A stretch of DNA of 64,000 nt from Deferribacteraceae bacterium UBA6799. GTDB lineage: Bacteria; Chrysiogenota; Deferribacteres; Deferribacterales; Geovibrionaceae. Numbering within the stretch: position 1 is the first letter of the stretch; every line of letters starts with the position of its first letter. Positions 25,200 to 34,427 of this stretch are shown here, one piece after another. The notes under the pieces are model-generated. The model was not told the origin of the DNA. It was given only the letters and a program-made list of their open reading frames with translations, and did not search any database. The position numbers were made by a program, and so were the translations under genes. The stretch covers positions 215,207-279,206 of the forward strand of contig DKFJ01000006.1 in assembly GCA_002452335.1 (NCBI GenBank). The letters are read 5' to 3'.

Positions 25200-27216
25200 A
25201 CTAAACTATAAGAGAGCGGTTCTGCTTCATACTCTTGTTATGTTTGTTATTCTGGCGGCGGTGTTTTCCGCTATCTTCACAATTCAGGAGCGACGCTCAT
25301 ATGAATTTCTGATGCGCAGCGTGGATAAGCAGCTGGACGAGATAGTCTATGTGGTGACCAGAGACATAGAGCGCAGTGAAGGATATGCAGGTCTGGACTA
25401 TCTGGACAGGCAGGTGATAGCTCAGGATACGCTGGATTTTCTATCCATAGTGCATGACAATATGCTGGTTTGTTCCACAGACAGAAGCAACAGAGTGAAT
25501 AGCGGATATTATCCGGCAGAGTCCGAATATGTTCTGAAAAAGAAGTTCAAGGTATATTATAATGGAACGCTCAGCGATTATTTTCTCTTTGCCGGGCTGA
25601 ATGAGAACACTCTGAACAGCTTCAAGGGAAACTCCCTGACCGAAACCATCAAATACAGCTTCGCAGTATCGTGTTTTCTGCTGATACTTCAGCTCTTATC
25701 GCTATACATCATATATAAGACCACGTTCAGGCGCTTTTACAACAATATGCTTAAGAAAGAGTTCGGACATAGATATTTTCTCGAAGAGATAGATATCATG
25801 AATTCCGTATTCGGTGGTATGTATGAGGATCTGAAAAGCACTAACAGCGCTCTGAAAGCGGAGCTGGATGAAAACCAGAGACAGGACAGACTTCAGAATC
25901 TTCAGATCAGGGTATCTGAATGCTTTCTGGCGTCTGACGAGGCTGTGATATTTGACGGTGTCAACAGAGCTTTAAGAGAGTACTTTTCGTCAGAGTTCGG
26001 CTATTTCGGTTATATCAGCGCCGCCGGAGAGCTGGTGTGCCCGTCCATGAGCTTAGAAATATTCGCGAAATGCGCCATAGACAGCAAGAGCAATGTTTTT
26101 CCCAGAGAGACATGGGGCGGGTTGTGGGGAGAGAGCCTCATCACCAAAAAAACTTTGTATAAGAATTTCGACATGAAAGTGCCGGAAGGGCATATTCATC
26201 TTCGCAACGCTCTGGTGGTGCCTATACTCAGCTTCGGCGAGGTCATCGGTCAGTATGCCATGGCGAACAGGCAGGATGAGTTCACAGAAGACGATATAGT
26301 GTCAGCGGAGCTGATTGCCGTGATTATAGCGCCTGTGCTGAAGCACTGGTACAGAACCAAATATCATGAAGAGAATCTGGTGAGCGAGAAGAAGCGGCTG
26401 GAGGATGTGGTTCAGCAGGAGCTGGCCATCAAGCACAGGCAGGAACAGATATTGTTTGAACAGAAAAAATTCGCCGATATGGGGCAGATGATGAGCGCCA
26501 TAGCCCACCAGTGGCGTCAGCCGCTGAACGCTCTGGCGATAATCATACAGAATCTGGGAGAGAGCTACAGCGAAGATGAGGTCAATGAGGAATATATCGA
26601 GGATTTTGAGCAGAACGGTATAAAACTGATAATGCACATGTCTGAGACCATAGACCATTTCCGCAACTTTTTCGTTCCGGACAAGGACAGGGTAAAGTTC
26701 GAGGCGATAAGCGAGACCATCAGCCTGCTGAAGCTCATCAATGTTCAGCTGACATCCAGAAATATCATTCTGGAACTGACGTGCATATGTGATAAAAAAG
26801 TTGTGGCATGCACCAATATAAATAATTTTCCGCCATGCGAGTTCGGCAGGACAAAGATATTCGGATATCCCGGCGAGTTCAAACAGTCTGTTATAAACAT
26901 AGTGTATAACGCCGTTGACGCAATCAAATCGGCGAAGGAGTCGGACAGATCCTTCCGTGGCAAGGTTACGATCAATTTTCTCTCTCAGGGTGATGAGCTG
27001 AAGATAACCATATCTGACAACGGAGGCGGTATCGATCCGGCGGTGATGGACAAGATATTCGACCCGTATTTTTCCACCAAGGAGCAGGGCAAAGGAACCG
27101 GGATAGGTCTGTATATGGCGAGAATGATAATAGAGAATCACATGGAAGGCAGGCTGACAGCAGAAAACGGAGCCGACGGCGCCGTTTTCACCATCAGGCT
27201 TCCTCTGGCGCTTTAG
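25192..27216 (+). CDS. Membrane sensor histidine kinase with GAF domain
   Basis: A 674-residue kinase. Membrane segments at about 12-30 and 155-178 enclose a periplasmic sensor region; a GAF-type domain follows (about 225-385), then a coiled coil and HisKA with the phospho-accepting His in AIAHQWRQPLNAL. The HATPase domain shows NAVDAIKSA, ISDNGGGID and GKGTGIGLYMA. Start TTG 25192 overlaps the lipoprotein gene by 8 bases, implying coupled translation. No response regulator is directly adjacent; the regulators at 38-42 kb are candidates. Its 3' end overlaps by 23 bases the convergent kinase gene. Confidence 0.93.
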   Translation: MIKLNYKRAVLLHTLVMFVILAAVFSAIFTIQERRSYEFLMRSVDKQLDEIVYVVTRDIERSEGYAGLDYLDRQVIAQDTLDFLSIVHDNMLVCSTDRSNRVNSGYYPAESEYVLKKKFKVYYNGTLSDYFLFAGLNENTLNSFKGNSLTETIKYSFAVSCFLLILQLLSLYIIYKTTFRRFYNNMLKKEFGHRYFLEEIDIMNSVFGGMYEDLKSTNSALKAELDENQRQDRLQNLQIRVSECFLASDEAVIFDGVNRALREYFSSEFGYFGYISAAGELVCPSMSLEIFAKCAIDSKSNVFPRETWGGLWGESLITKKTLYKNFDMKVPEGHIHLRNALVVPILSFGEVIGQYAMANRQDEFTEDDIVSAELIAVIIAPVLKHWYRTKYHEENLVSEKKRLEDVVQQELAIKHRQEQILFEQKKFADMGQMMSAIAHQWRQPLNALAIIIQNLGESYSEDEVNEEYIEDFEQNGIKLIMHMSETIDHFRNFFVPDKDRVKFEAISETISLLKLINVQLTSRNIILELTCICDKKVVACTNINNFPPCEFGRTKIFGYPGEFKQSVINIVYNAVDAIKSAKESDRSFRGKVTINFLSQGDELKITISDNGGGIDPAVMDKIFDPYFSTKEQGKGTGIGLYMARMIIENHMEGRLTAENGADGAVFTIRLPLAL

Positions 27217-29578
27217 CCGGCGGATATATTACTGTGGCGGTCACTCCGTTTGTCGTGTCGAACTCTATCTTTCCTTTAAGCTGGTGCGCCAGCGACCTGA
27301 CTATCATTATGCCGTAGGTCTCTCCCGATTCCAGATCGCTCTCTTTTGCCACCCCGATGCCGTTGTCAGAGAAAACCAGCGTTCTCTCCGTTCCGGACTG
27401 GCTGAAGCTCAGCTTTATGGTTTTATTCTGTTCCTCGCTGTCTTTGAAGGCATATTTCAGTGAATTGGTGAAGAGCTCGTTGATTATCAGGGCGCAGGGA
27501 ACCGCTTCGTCCAGATGTATCTTCAGATCCTCTATTTCAGTGGCGATGTGTATACCCGCCGCTCCGTAGTCAGAGAAGGTCATCAGATCGTTCAGCAGTT
27601 TTTCAAAATATTGTCTGGCGTCGATATACGCGAAATTTTTATTCTGATAGAGCATCTCGTGTATCAGAGACATGGAGTGTATCTTGGACACTGCTTCGCT
27701 CAGAAACTGCCTCTCGTTGCCGTCGTCCAGCGTGTCGGCATGCAGAGACAGCAGGCTGCTGATAACCTGAAAATTATTCTTGATCCTGTGGTGGAGCTCG
27801 TGGAGGAGCAGCTTGTTCTGTCTCAGCGAGTTTTTCAGGCTCTGTTCATTTTCCAGCTCCTCCGAGATATCATGAAAAACCAGAATACCGGCGCCGCTTG
27901 CCTCTTTCATATGGCTGAAGTTATATCTTATGGGCATCAGCGCTCCGTTTTTTTTCACAAAGTGGTCGTGATGATTTCTCAGATTTGTCTGGTCTTTTAT
28001 GGCGTTCAGAATGTCGCAGTCGTCTTTGTTTATTACGCCGGCATTGTTGCGGTAATGGATTATATCGTGGTGCTGTTTGAAGAGTATCTCCTCCGGCAGG
28101 TATCCCAGCTGGTTCAGAGCGGAATCATTGATGAAAAAAACGTTTCCGTCCGTATTGATCCCCACAACGCCCTCGTCCAGTGATTCCAGAATGGATTTAT
28201 GCAGATTCTTTATCTTGGAGAGTTCTTCCGCCAGCATCAGGCTGCTGTTGTTGTCGAACACAGTGATGTAGAGGAATTCTTTGTCTTTCAGATTAAGAAT
28301 ACTGGTGTAGAGGGTCACATTCATACAACTGCCGTCCGGCAGCATCTGTCTGGTCTGATGTTCCGTTTCGTTTCTGATGGAGCGCAGATATTCTCCGTAT
28401 TCCTTTCTGTCCGCAAACAGGTCCCGCAGGTGCATGCCTGTCATTTCGCCCATGGTTCGGCAGTAATAGCGGGCTATGGAGCTGTTGCAGTCAGTCACCA
28501 GCATTTCTGCGGAATCCACCACCATCACCATGATGCCGGAAGATTTAAAGATGCTCTCATACCACTGTTTGGCATCTGCCAGATTCTCAAAGGCGTTGGA
28601 CTGCTCCGTTACGTCTCTGGCTATGCCTATGGCGCTTTCCGGCTGGTTGTCTATGCCGTAGATTATTGTGGTGTTCATATCCAGCTTCACGTTGCAGCCT
28701 TCAGCGGTTTTTATGTCGAATACTTCAGAATAGCTGTACCTTTTGGAGTCGCTGTTGATGTGTTCATACATCCGCTCCAGAAAAGCGGATTTAAAAGAGG
28801 TGTTTCTGGTGCTGATGCCTTTGTTCATGACATCTTCCGGGTTGAACCCCAGCACTCCCAATACGGACGGGGAGACATATTTGACGGTGAACTCCGGTTT
28901 CAGCCTGAAGCTGTAGATGATGTCTCTGGATGAAAGCGTAGCCTGTCTGATTATCTTATCCATCCGGCTCAGCTCTTCTTTCAGTTTTTCGTAGTGCATC
29001 ATTATAACGCAGATGGAGGTAGTGATCGCCAGGGTGAAGGTGGTGTGGTGCCTGATCTGAATAATAGCCGGAAAGAACAGGGTGAGGATGAACGTGAACC
29101 TGTGCAGTCCCCACAGGGCTATGGCGGTTCCGGCTATCCTGCCGCTGATTGATCCCACTTTTTTAAACAGTATCAGTCCGGAATATACCTGGATGATTCC
29201 CACGAAAACATGAAGAACTATCAGCTGGGTATCTCTGGAAACTGCGGTGAAAAGAAATATGAAAACGGTTGTTACTGCGGCTGCCAGCAGTTTGAACATT
29301 TTCGGAATTTTGGTTCCGTATGAAAACCTGTACGAACCGTAGAACATGAATATTCCGCTTGCAATCTCGCATATAGAGGAAAATTCCGAAGAGACTATGC
29401 TGGAGATTTCAAGTTGTTCCGCCAGATTATCATAGAATGAAAATGCAAATAGAAGATACGCCAGAAACCAGTCCAGCAGATAGTCCTGTTTTTCTATCCT
29501 GTAAAGGATGAGGAATACAGCGGACATTATAGCCACCGAAGATATGACAGAGATCAGGTCATATGACAAGCTGTGCAT
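27194..29578 (-). CDS. Multi-PAS membrane histidine kinase, HisKA_2 type
   Basis: A 794-residue kinase. The first ~205 residues are strongly hydrophobic, about seven membrane segments, followed by three PAS-like regions (about 215-325, 335-440, 455-575). The phospho-acceptor box is HHRIKNNFQVISSLL (near residue 595), characteristic of HisKA_2/HWE-related kinases, and the ATPase domain has NELFTNSLKYAF and FSDNGIGV. It starts 4 bases after the cheB stop, so it could be the last gene of the chemosensory operon. No cognate regulator is fused. Its end overlaps the opposing kinase gene. Confidence 0.92.
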   Translation of the reverse strand: MHSLSYDLISVISSVAIMSAVFLILYRIEKQDYLLDWFLAYLLFAFSFYDNLAEQLEISSIVSSEFSSICEIASGIFMFYGSYRFSYGTKIPKMFKLLAAAVTTVFIFLFTAVSRDTQLIVLHVFVGIIQVYSGLILFKKVGSISGRIAGTAIALWGLHRFTFILTLFFPAIIQIRHHTTFTLAITTSICVIMMHYEKLKEELSRMDKIIRQATLSSRDIIYSFRLKPEFTVKYVSPSVLGVLGFNPEDVMNKGISTRNTSFKSAFLERMYEHINSDSKRYSYSEVFDIKTAEGCNVKLDMNTTIIYGIDNQPESAIGIARDVTEQSNAFENLADAKQWYESIFKSSGIMVMVVDSAEMLVTDCNSSIARYYCRTMGEMTGMHLRDLFADRKEYGEYLRSIRNETEHQTRQMLPDGSCMNVTLYTSILNLKDKEFLYITVFDNNSSLMLAEELSKIKNLHKSILESLDEGVVGINTDGNVFFINDSALNQLGYLPEEILFKQHHDIIHYRNNAGVINKDDCDILNAIKDQTNLRNHHDHFVKKNGALMPIRYNFSHMKEASGAGILVFHDISEELENEQSLKNSLRQNKLLLHELHHRIKNNFQVISSLLSLHADTLDDGNERQFLSEAVSKIHSMSLIHEMLYQNKNFAYIDARQYFEKLLNDLMTFSDYGAAGIHIATEIEDLKIHLDEAVPCALIINELFTNSLKYAFKDSEEQNKTIKLSFSQSGTERTLVFSDNGIGVAKESDLESGETYGIMIVRSLAHQLKGKIEFDTTNGVTATVIYPPAKAPEEA

Positions 29579-29582
29579 TTTC

Positions 29583-30656
29583 TTATCCTGTTGAGCAAAA
29601 TTTTAATACTGCCGCCGCTATATCGTCCAGAGGCAGAACCACATCCACAGCGCCCGCCTCGATAGCCATCTTGGGCATACCGAAAACCACGCATGATTTT
29701 TCGTCCTGCGCAATGTTGAAAGCGCCTGATTCCTTCATTTCCTTCATTCCCCTGGAGCCGTCATCGCCCATTCCTGTCAGCATGACACCCACAGCGTTTT
29801 TTCCCACATATCTTGCCGCAGAGCGGAACAGAACATCGACAGAAGGTCTGTGTCTGCTCACCAGCGGACCTTCCTTGGTCTCTACAAAGTATCTGGCGCC
29901 GCTCCTTTTTATCAGCAGATGTTTGTTTCCCGGGGCGATCAGAACACGTCCCGGAAGAACCGTATCGTTAAAATCCGCCTGTTTCACCGACACCCTGCAC
30001 AGACTGTCCAGCCTGTTGGCGAAAGAAGCGGTGAAGTTTTCCGGCATATGCTGGACAATAACGACACCGGGGCTGTTTTCGGGAAGCCCTTGGAGAAAGA
30101 CGCTGAGCGCTTCTGTACCTCCTGTGGACGCTCCCACCAGAATCACCTTTTCGGTGGTTTTTATCATGGAATAGTTCTCTGCCTTTGCCAGAACGGCATC
30201 GGCGGTGAGCTTCGGTCTTATCTCGTGGAAAGCTCCGGAGAGTTTGGTCACCTTCACTTTAGCGGCTGCCTTTACGGCATCGCATATCATCACTTTTGAC
30301 TCGTCCAGAAACTGTTTTGTTCCTGTCCTCGGTTTTTGTATGATATCCACAGCTCCGTATTCCAGAGCTTTTATGGCTGTGTCGGAGTTCTCCTCTGTCA
30401 GACTGGAGCACATCACCACGGGGACGGGGTGCTGGCTCATCAGTTTCTTCAGGAAGGTGATGCCGTCCATCTTAGGCATCTCCACATCCAGAGTGATGAC
30501 ATCCGGAACAAAATTACGCATTTTCTCGGCGGCAGCGAAAGGATCTGAGCAGGATACCACTGTGCCCACAGCTGGATCCGAAAGCAGTATCTCCGTTAAA
30601 ACCTGTCTGACAACTGCGGAATCATCCACGACAAGAACTTTTAACCTGTTATCCAT
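29583..30656 (-). CDS. cheB: CheB, chemoreceptor glutamate methylesterase/deamidase
   Basis: Removes methyl groups from chemoreceptors after CheA-dependent phosphorylation. A receiver domain (LVVDDSAVVRQ, phospho-acceptor in TLDVEMPKMDG) precedes the methylesterase domain with the Ser-His-Asp triad in VGASTGGTEA, VIVQHMPENF and TGMGDDG. I use ATG 30656, which fits AGGGG just upstream and lies 1 base from the cheD stop; a longer frame to 30710 overlaps cheD. It is in the order cheA-W-R-D-B along this operon. Confidence 0.95.
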   Translation of the reverse strand: MDNRLKVLVVDDSAVVRQVLTEILLSDPAVGTVVSCSDPFAAAEKMRNFVPDVITLDVEMPKMDGITFLKKLMSQHPVPVVMCSSLTEENSDTAIKALEYGAVDIIQKPRTGTKQFLDESKVMICDAVKAAAKVKVTKLSGAFHEIRPKLTADAVLAKAENYSMIKTTEKVILVGASTGGTEALSVFLQGLPENSPGVVIVQHMPENFTASFANRLDSLCRVSVKQADFNDTVLPGRVLIAPGNKHLLIKRSGARYFVETKEGPLVSRHRPSVDVLFRSAARYVGKNAVGVMLTGMGDDGSRGMKEMKESGAFNIAQDEKSCVVFGMPKMAIEAGAVDVVLPLDDIAAAVLKFCSTG

Positions 30657-30657
30657 C

Positions 30658-31143
30658 TCACAGCCCCTGAATCCTTGAAATTTTTCTCTGATAGACAGTT
30701 CCGGTATCAATAGAGAAATACAGCTTACGGGTGAAAGCTCCCCCCGTGTCTCTGGCTGATATATTATAGCCTAATTTGTCCAGAATTGACAATGCGGCGG
30801 TTATATTTCTCTGCCCCACTGTCACTGCGCTGCTGGCGGCCGTGAACATGTCGCTGCCTCCGAACAGTTTGACCTCTATGTCTTTTTTATCGATTTTTTT
30901 CTGAAGGAACAGCCTGTTCATATAGAGCACGGCGCAGTCCACATATTTCATGCAGTCGTCACCCTGTTTCACCGATTCGGACGAGCAGGGGAGCATGCAG
31001 TGGCTCATTATTCCCGCCTTCAGCTTTCTGGTGTACATTGTGATGCTGATACATGAGCCCAGAACGGTATGTATGACCAGGCTTTCATCCGCGTAATAGA
31101 CCTCTCCCGGCTTCAGGTAGATGCATTGGCAGTCGTCGAACAT
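30658..31143 (-). CDS. cheD: CheD, chemoreceptor glutamine deamidase
   Basis: Deamidates receptor glutamines and can modulate CheB/CheC. The catalytic Cys lies in VLGSCISITMY, with the conserved His in MSHCMLPC and KLFGGSDMF. About 161 residues. ATG 31143 is chosen because a GGGGG ribosome site is 4 bases upstream; the longer frame to 31167 overlaps cheR. It is flanked by cheR and cheB as in many chemotaxis operons. Confidence 0.93.
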   Translation of the reverse strand: MFDDCQCIYLKPGEVYYADESLVIHTVLGSCISITMYTRKLKAGIMSHCMLPCSSESVKQGDDCMKYVDCAVLYMNRLFLQKKIDKKDIEVKLFGGSDMFTAASSAVTVGQRNITAALSILDKLGYNISARDTGGAFTRKLYFSIDTGTVYQRKISRIQGL

Positions 31144-31153
31144 GTTGCCCCCG

Positions 31154-32002
31154 TTACTGTTTAACAAAAACTGTGGGCGCTTCGGTCTTCAGCGGCAGAT
31201 CCATTCCATGAACTGTTTCTGAATGACCCATAAACAGATAGCCGCCTTTTATTATGTTTCCGCAGATTTTTCTGATGATGTCGTACTGGGTATCGTGGTC
31301 GAAATATATTATCACGTTCCGGCAGAACGCTATATCCATCGCTGCCGGCAGAGAATATGAGCTGTCCATGAGGTTCAGGCGTCCGAAGGTCACTTTTTCC
31401 CTGATAGCGGGAATGAATCTGACCCTCTGTCTGTCCTTGGACCTCAGCATATATTTCTTTTTCAGATCGTATGGGATATCCTCCGCCTTGTCTCTGGAAT
31501 AAACCGCCGTGCGGGCTGTTTCCAGCACGGCGGTATTTATGTCTGTAGCATAGATGCGGAAATTTCCGTCTATGCCGAAATATTCTGCCAGAACCATCGC
31601 TATGGTGTATGGTTCCTCACCGGTGGAGCAGGCGGAGCTCCACACGTTCAGAGTTCTGTTTATTCCTATGCCCTTGTCCGACAGTTTTCTCAGCACTGTG
31701 GAGGACATGTAGTTGAAATGGTTTACCTCGCGGAAAAAATCCGTCTTGTTGGTGGTTATGGCGTCTATCAGCTCCAGCTGTTCCCTGTCACAGACGGGGT
31801 TGGCCTCATCGAACACATATTCGAGATATTCTCTGTATGTGGACATGCCCAGCGCCTTCAGACGTTTGCGGATACGTCCCTCCACCATGTTCTTTTTGTT
31901 GTCCGGCAGTCTTATTCCGCAATGATCGTGGATATATCTGCGGATAGCGTTAAACTCGTCTTTTTTCAGTGTCTGGCTGTATAGTCCGCAGGTATCTGTC
32001 AT
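31154..32002 (-). CDS. cheR: CheR, chemoreceptor methyltransferase
   Basis: Methylates receptor glutamates using S-adenosylmethionine. An N-terminal helical domain (about 1-80) is followed by the SAM domain with WSSACSTGEEPYTIAM, IYATDINTAVLE and DIAFCRNVIIYFD. The TTNKTDFFRE stretch is the family hallmark. The 282-residue length is normal. Both receptors in this operon could be substrates. Confidence 0.95.
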   Translation of the reverse strand: MTDTCGLYSQTLKKDEFNAIRRYIHDHCGIRLPDNKKNMVEGRIRKRLKALGMSTYREYLEYVFDEANPVCDREQLELIDAITTNKTDFFREVNHFNYMSSTVLRKLSDKGIGINRTLNVWSSACSTGEEPYTIAMVLAEYFGIDGNFRIYATDINTAVLETARTAVYSRDKAEDIPYDLKKKYMLRSKDRQRVRFIPAIREKVTFGRLNLMDSSYSLPAAMDIAFCRNVIIYFDHDTQYDIIRKICGNIIKGGYLFMGHSETVHGMDLPLKTEAPTVFVKQ

Positions 32003-32017
32003 CTCACTGCCTCATTA

Positions 32018-32518
32018 TTACTCTGCGTTCTCTGTGGCGGCGGCGAACACGCTGACTTCTGTGTTGGAGAAGACGGCGTTGACATTCAGGATTATCACAA
32101 ATCCGCTGTCACGTTTTGCCATTCCGGCGATGAACGCTGTGTTGAGCTGTGTGCCTATCTTGGGGGCGTCCTCTATGCAGTCCTTCTCGAACTCCACGAC
32201 CTCCTGAACAGAGTCAGCCAGAGCTCCCAGAACAGTGGATTCCCCGTCTATCTCCACCTCCACGATGATGATACAGGTGTTCACTGTTTTTTCTGTTTTT
32301 CCTATTTTAAATTTCTTTTTCAGATCCACCACTGGGACCACGTTGCCTCTGAGGTTGATCACGCCCACCATATATTCCGGTGTATGCGGGACTTTGGTGA
32401 CGCTGGAAAAATCCAGCACCTCCCGCACGGACATGATGTCCACTCCGTATACCTCGTCCGCCAGCTTAAATGTCAGTACCTGACCGCTGATGCCTTCGGT
32501 TATAGTATTGTTTTCCAT
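32018..32518 (-). CDS. cheW: CheW, chemotaxis coupling protein
   Basis: Couples receptors to CheA. A single CheW domain of 166 residues with LTFKLADEVYGVDI, then PHTPEYMVGVINLRGNVVPVVDL and DSVQEVVEF, the usual order. Encoded between the receptor gene and cheR. No extra receiver domain, so it is CheW rather than CheV. Confidence 0.95.
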   Translation of the reverse strand: MENNTITEGISGQVLTFKLADEVYGVDIMSVREVLDFSSVTKVPHTPEYMVGVINLRGNVVPVVDLKKKFKIGKTEKTVNTCIIIVEVEIDGESTVLGALADSVQEVVEFEKDCIEDAPKIGTQLNTAFIAGMAKRDSGFVIILNVNAVFSNTEVSVFAAATENAE

Positions 32519-32529
32519 GTGGCACCGCC

Positions 32530-34413
32530 TTAGAAACTTTCGAATTCTGAGTCGAGGCTGTCCTTTTTCCCGTCTGAAAGATCGAGATCTATACCTTCCG
32601 GTTTCTTCTCCGCCGGCTTGTGAGTCAGCATGGGTCTTGAGACGGATTTTTTCGGCAGCTGTTTAGCGGGTTTTTTTGTCAGGGCATCGTATTTTGCCTG
32701 AAATTTTCCGTCATCTTTCATTTTGAAGAATGACACAGCCTGCTGAAGCGCCTCTGACTGGCTGGACAGCTCTTCCGCTGTGGCTGCCATCTCTTCCGCC
32801 GCTCCGGCGTTTCTCTGGATAACCTGATCCAGCTGCTGGATGGCGGCGTTGATCTGCTCTCCGCCTGTTCTCATCTCGTTGCTTCCGGCTGTGATCTCCT
32901 GAACCAGTTCCGCTGTCTTCTGAATATCGGGGAGTATCTGCATCAGCAGTCCGCCGGCTTTTTCGGCTATGGATACGCTGGATGATGACAGCTCGCTGAT
33001 CTCTCTGGCGGCTTCCTGGCTGCGTTCAGCCAGCTTGCGCACCTCTGATGCCACCACGGCGAAACCTTTTCCGTGTTCGCCAGCTCTGGCGGCTTCTATG
33101 GCTGCGTTCAGCGCCAGCAGGTTGGTCTGTCTGGCTATCTCTTCTATGATGGATATCTTATCCGCTATATCTTTCATAGCGGCGACTGTTTTCTGTACTG
33201 CCTCTCCGCCCTCTTTGGCGTCTCCGGAGGCTTTCAGCGCTATTTTCTCTGTCTGGAGTGCGTTGTCCGCGTTCTGGCTTATGTTGGATGCCATCTCTTC
33301 CATAGAGGCAGAGGCTTCTTCAGCGCTGGCTGCCTGCTCTGTGGCTCCCTGAGACATATCCTGAGCGGCGCTGGACAGTTCTCCTGATCCGGCGGCAACA
33401 TTGTCGGCGGATGTGCGCACGTCGGTGATGATGCTTCTGAGTTTTGTTGTCATATTCTGAAGCGCTTTAGCAAGCTGACCCACTTCATCTCTCTGGTTAA
33501 CGTCAAGAGAAGCGTCCAGATTTCCGTTGGACAGCTCTGTAGCGAACGCCACTCCTTTTGATACAGGACCGCTGATCCCTTTAGTGATTACTACGGCTGC
33601 TATTATACCAACGATTATGGCTATAACCATAACTATAATCATTGTGCGTATCACGCTGGCAAAAGTATCCATCATTGCCTGTGTGCTTGCCGCATTTTCA
33701 GCATCGGCTATTTTCTGGGATTCTCTTGCGGCATCAATCATATTTTTTTCTAAATCTTTCTGAAGTTTGATATTTTCTATGACAGAGTCAAAAATGCCGG
33801 AATAATTATTTACTAGATCGCTTATATTTTTATCGCCCAGCTGACCTGTCTGAATTCTAAGTGTTTCAAAATGCTTTTCTATTGTATCGACATTATCAAG
33901 CTTGCCACTAGCCATTGTTTCCACAGCCAGTCTTCGGATATTGCCGACTGTGGTGATGATTGCGGCGCTGGCCTGCATACTTTCAAGCTTGGACGTAACG
34001 GCGGAACCTATGTTGCCCATTTCAGCCCGGAGTTTTTCGTTCTCTTTTTCTTTGACGACGTATTCTTTGAAATCACCATGATAATCGTCAATGGCTTTAA
34101 CGATGGAATCAAGAGTCGCTATCTGCTTTGCGTTACAAATCAGTTTCGTATCCTCTACCAGTTTCTTAAGGTCAGCGATGTGTTCGTCAACTTTTTTTAC
34201 CGCCTCATCAGCTTTTCTTATCATAAAGTTTTTTTCCTGCTGTCTGGCGGAGTTAAAATCAATTACCATCGTAGCGAGAGAGTCTGAGTATTTCGCTCCG
34301 GTAAGAACATTGTTCATGCCGTTGTAGGAGACGGCTCCGACGACCATAGTCAGAACTATGACTAAACCGAAACCAATCATCAGCTTAATGCCGATCTTCA
34401 AATTCTTAAACAT
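32530..34413 (-). CDS. Methyl-accepting chemotaxis protein
   Basis: A 627-residue transmembrane receptor. Membrane segments at about 10-30 and 287-310 bound a ~250-residue, all-helical periplasmic domain that resembles a helical-bimodular sensor. HAMP follows, then the signalling hairpin with IARQTNLLALNAAIEAARAG. The last residues, EFESF, fit the aromatic-x-x-aromatic pattern of a CheR/CheB tether. I use ATG 34413, preceded by GGAGG; the frame to 34512 has no such site and runs into cheA. Ligand is unknown. Confidence 0.93.
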   Translation of the reverse strand: MFKNLKIGIKLMIGFGLVIVLTMVVGAVSYNGMNNVLTGAKYSDSLATMVIDFNSARQQEKNFMIRKADEAVKKVDEHIADLKKLVEDTKLICNAKQIATLDSIVKAIDDYHGDFKEYVVKEKENEKLRAEMGNIGSAVTSKLESMQASAAIITTVGNIRRLAVETMASGKLDNVDTIEKHFETLRIQTGQLGDKNISDLVNNYSGIFDSVIENIKLQKDLEKNMIDAARESQKIADAENAASTQAMMDTFASVIRTMIIVMVIAIIVGIIAAVVITKGISGPVSKGVAFATELSNGNLDASLDVNQRDEVGQLAKALQNMTTKLRSIITDVRTSADNVAAGSGELSSAAQDMSQGATEQAASAEEASASMEEMASNISQNADNALQTEKIALKASGDAKEGGEAVQKTVAAMKDIADKISIIEEIARQTNLLALNAAIEAARAGEHGKGFAVVASEVRKLAERSQEAAREISELSSSSVSIAEKAGGLLMQILPDIQKTAELVQEITAGSNEMRTGGEQINAAIQQLDQVIQRNAGAAEEMAATAEELSSQSEALQQAVSFFKMKDDGKFQAKYDALTKKPAKQLPKKSVSRPMLTHKPAEKKPEGIDLDLSDGKKDSLDSEFESF

Positions 34414-34427
34414 AAAGACCTCCAGTA

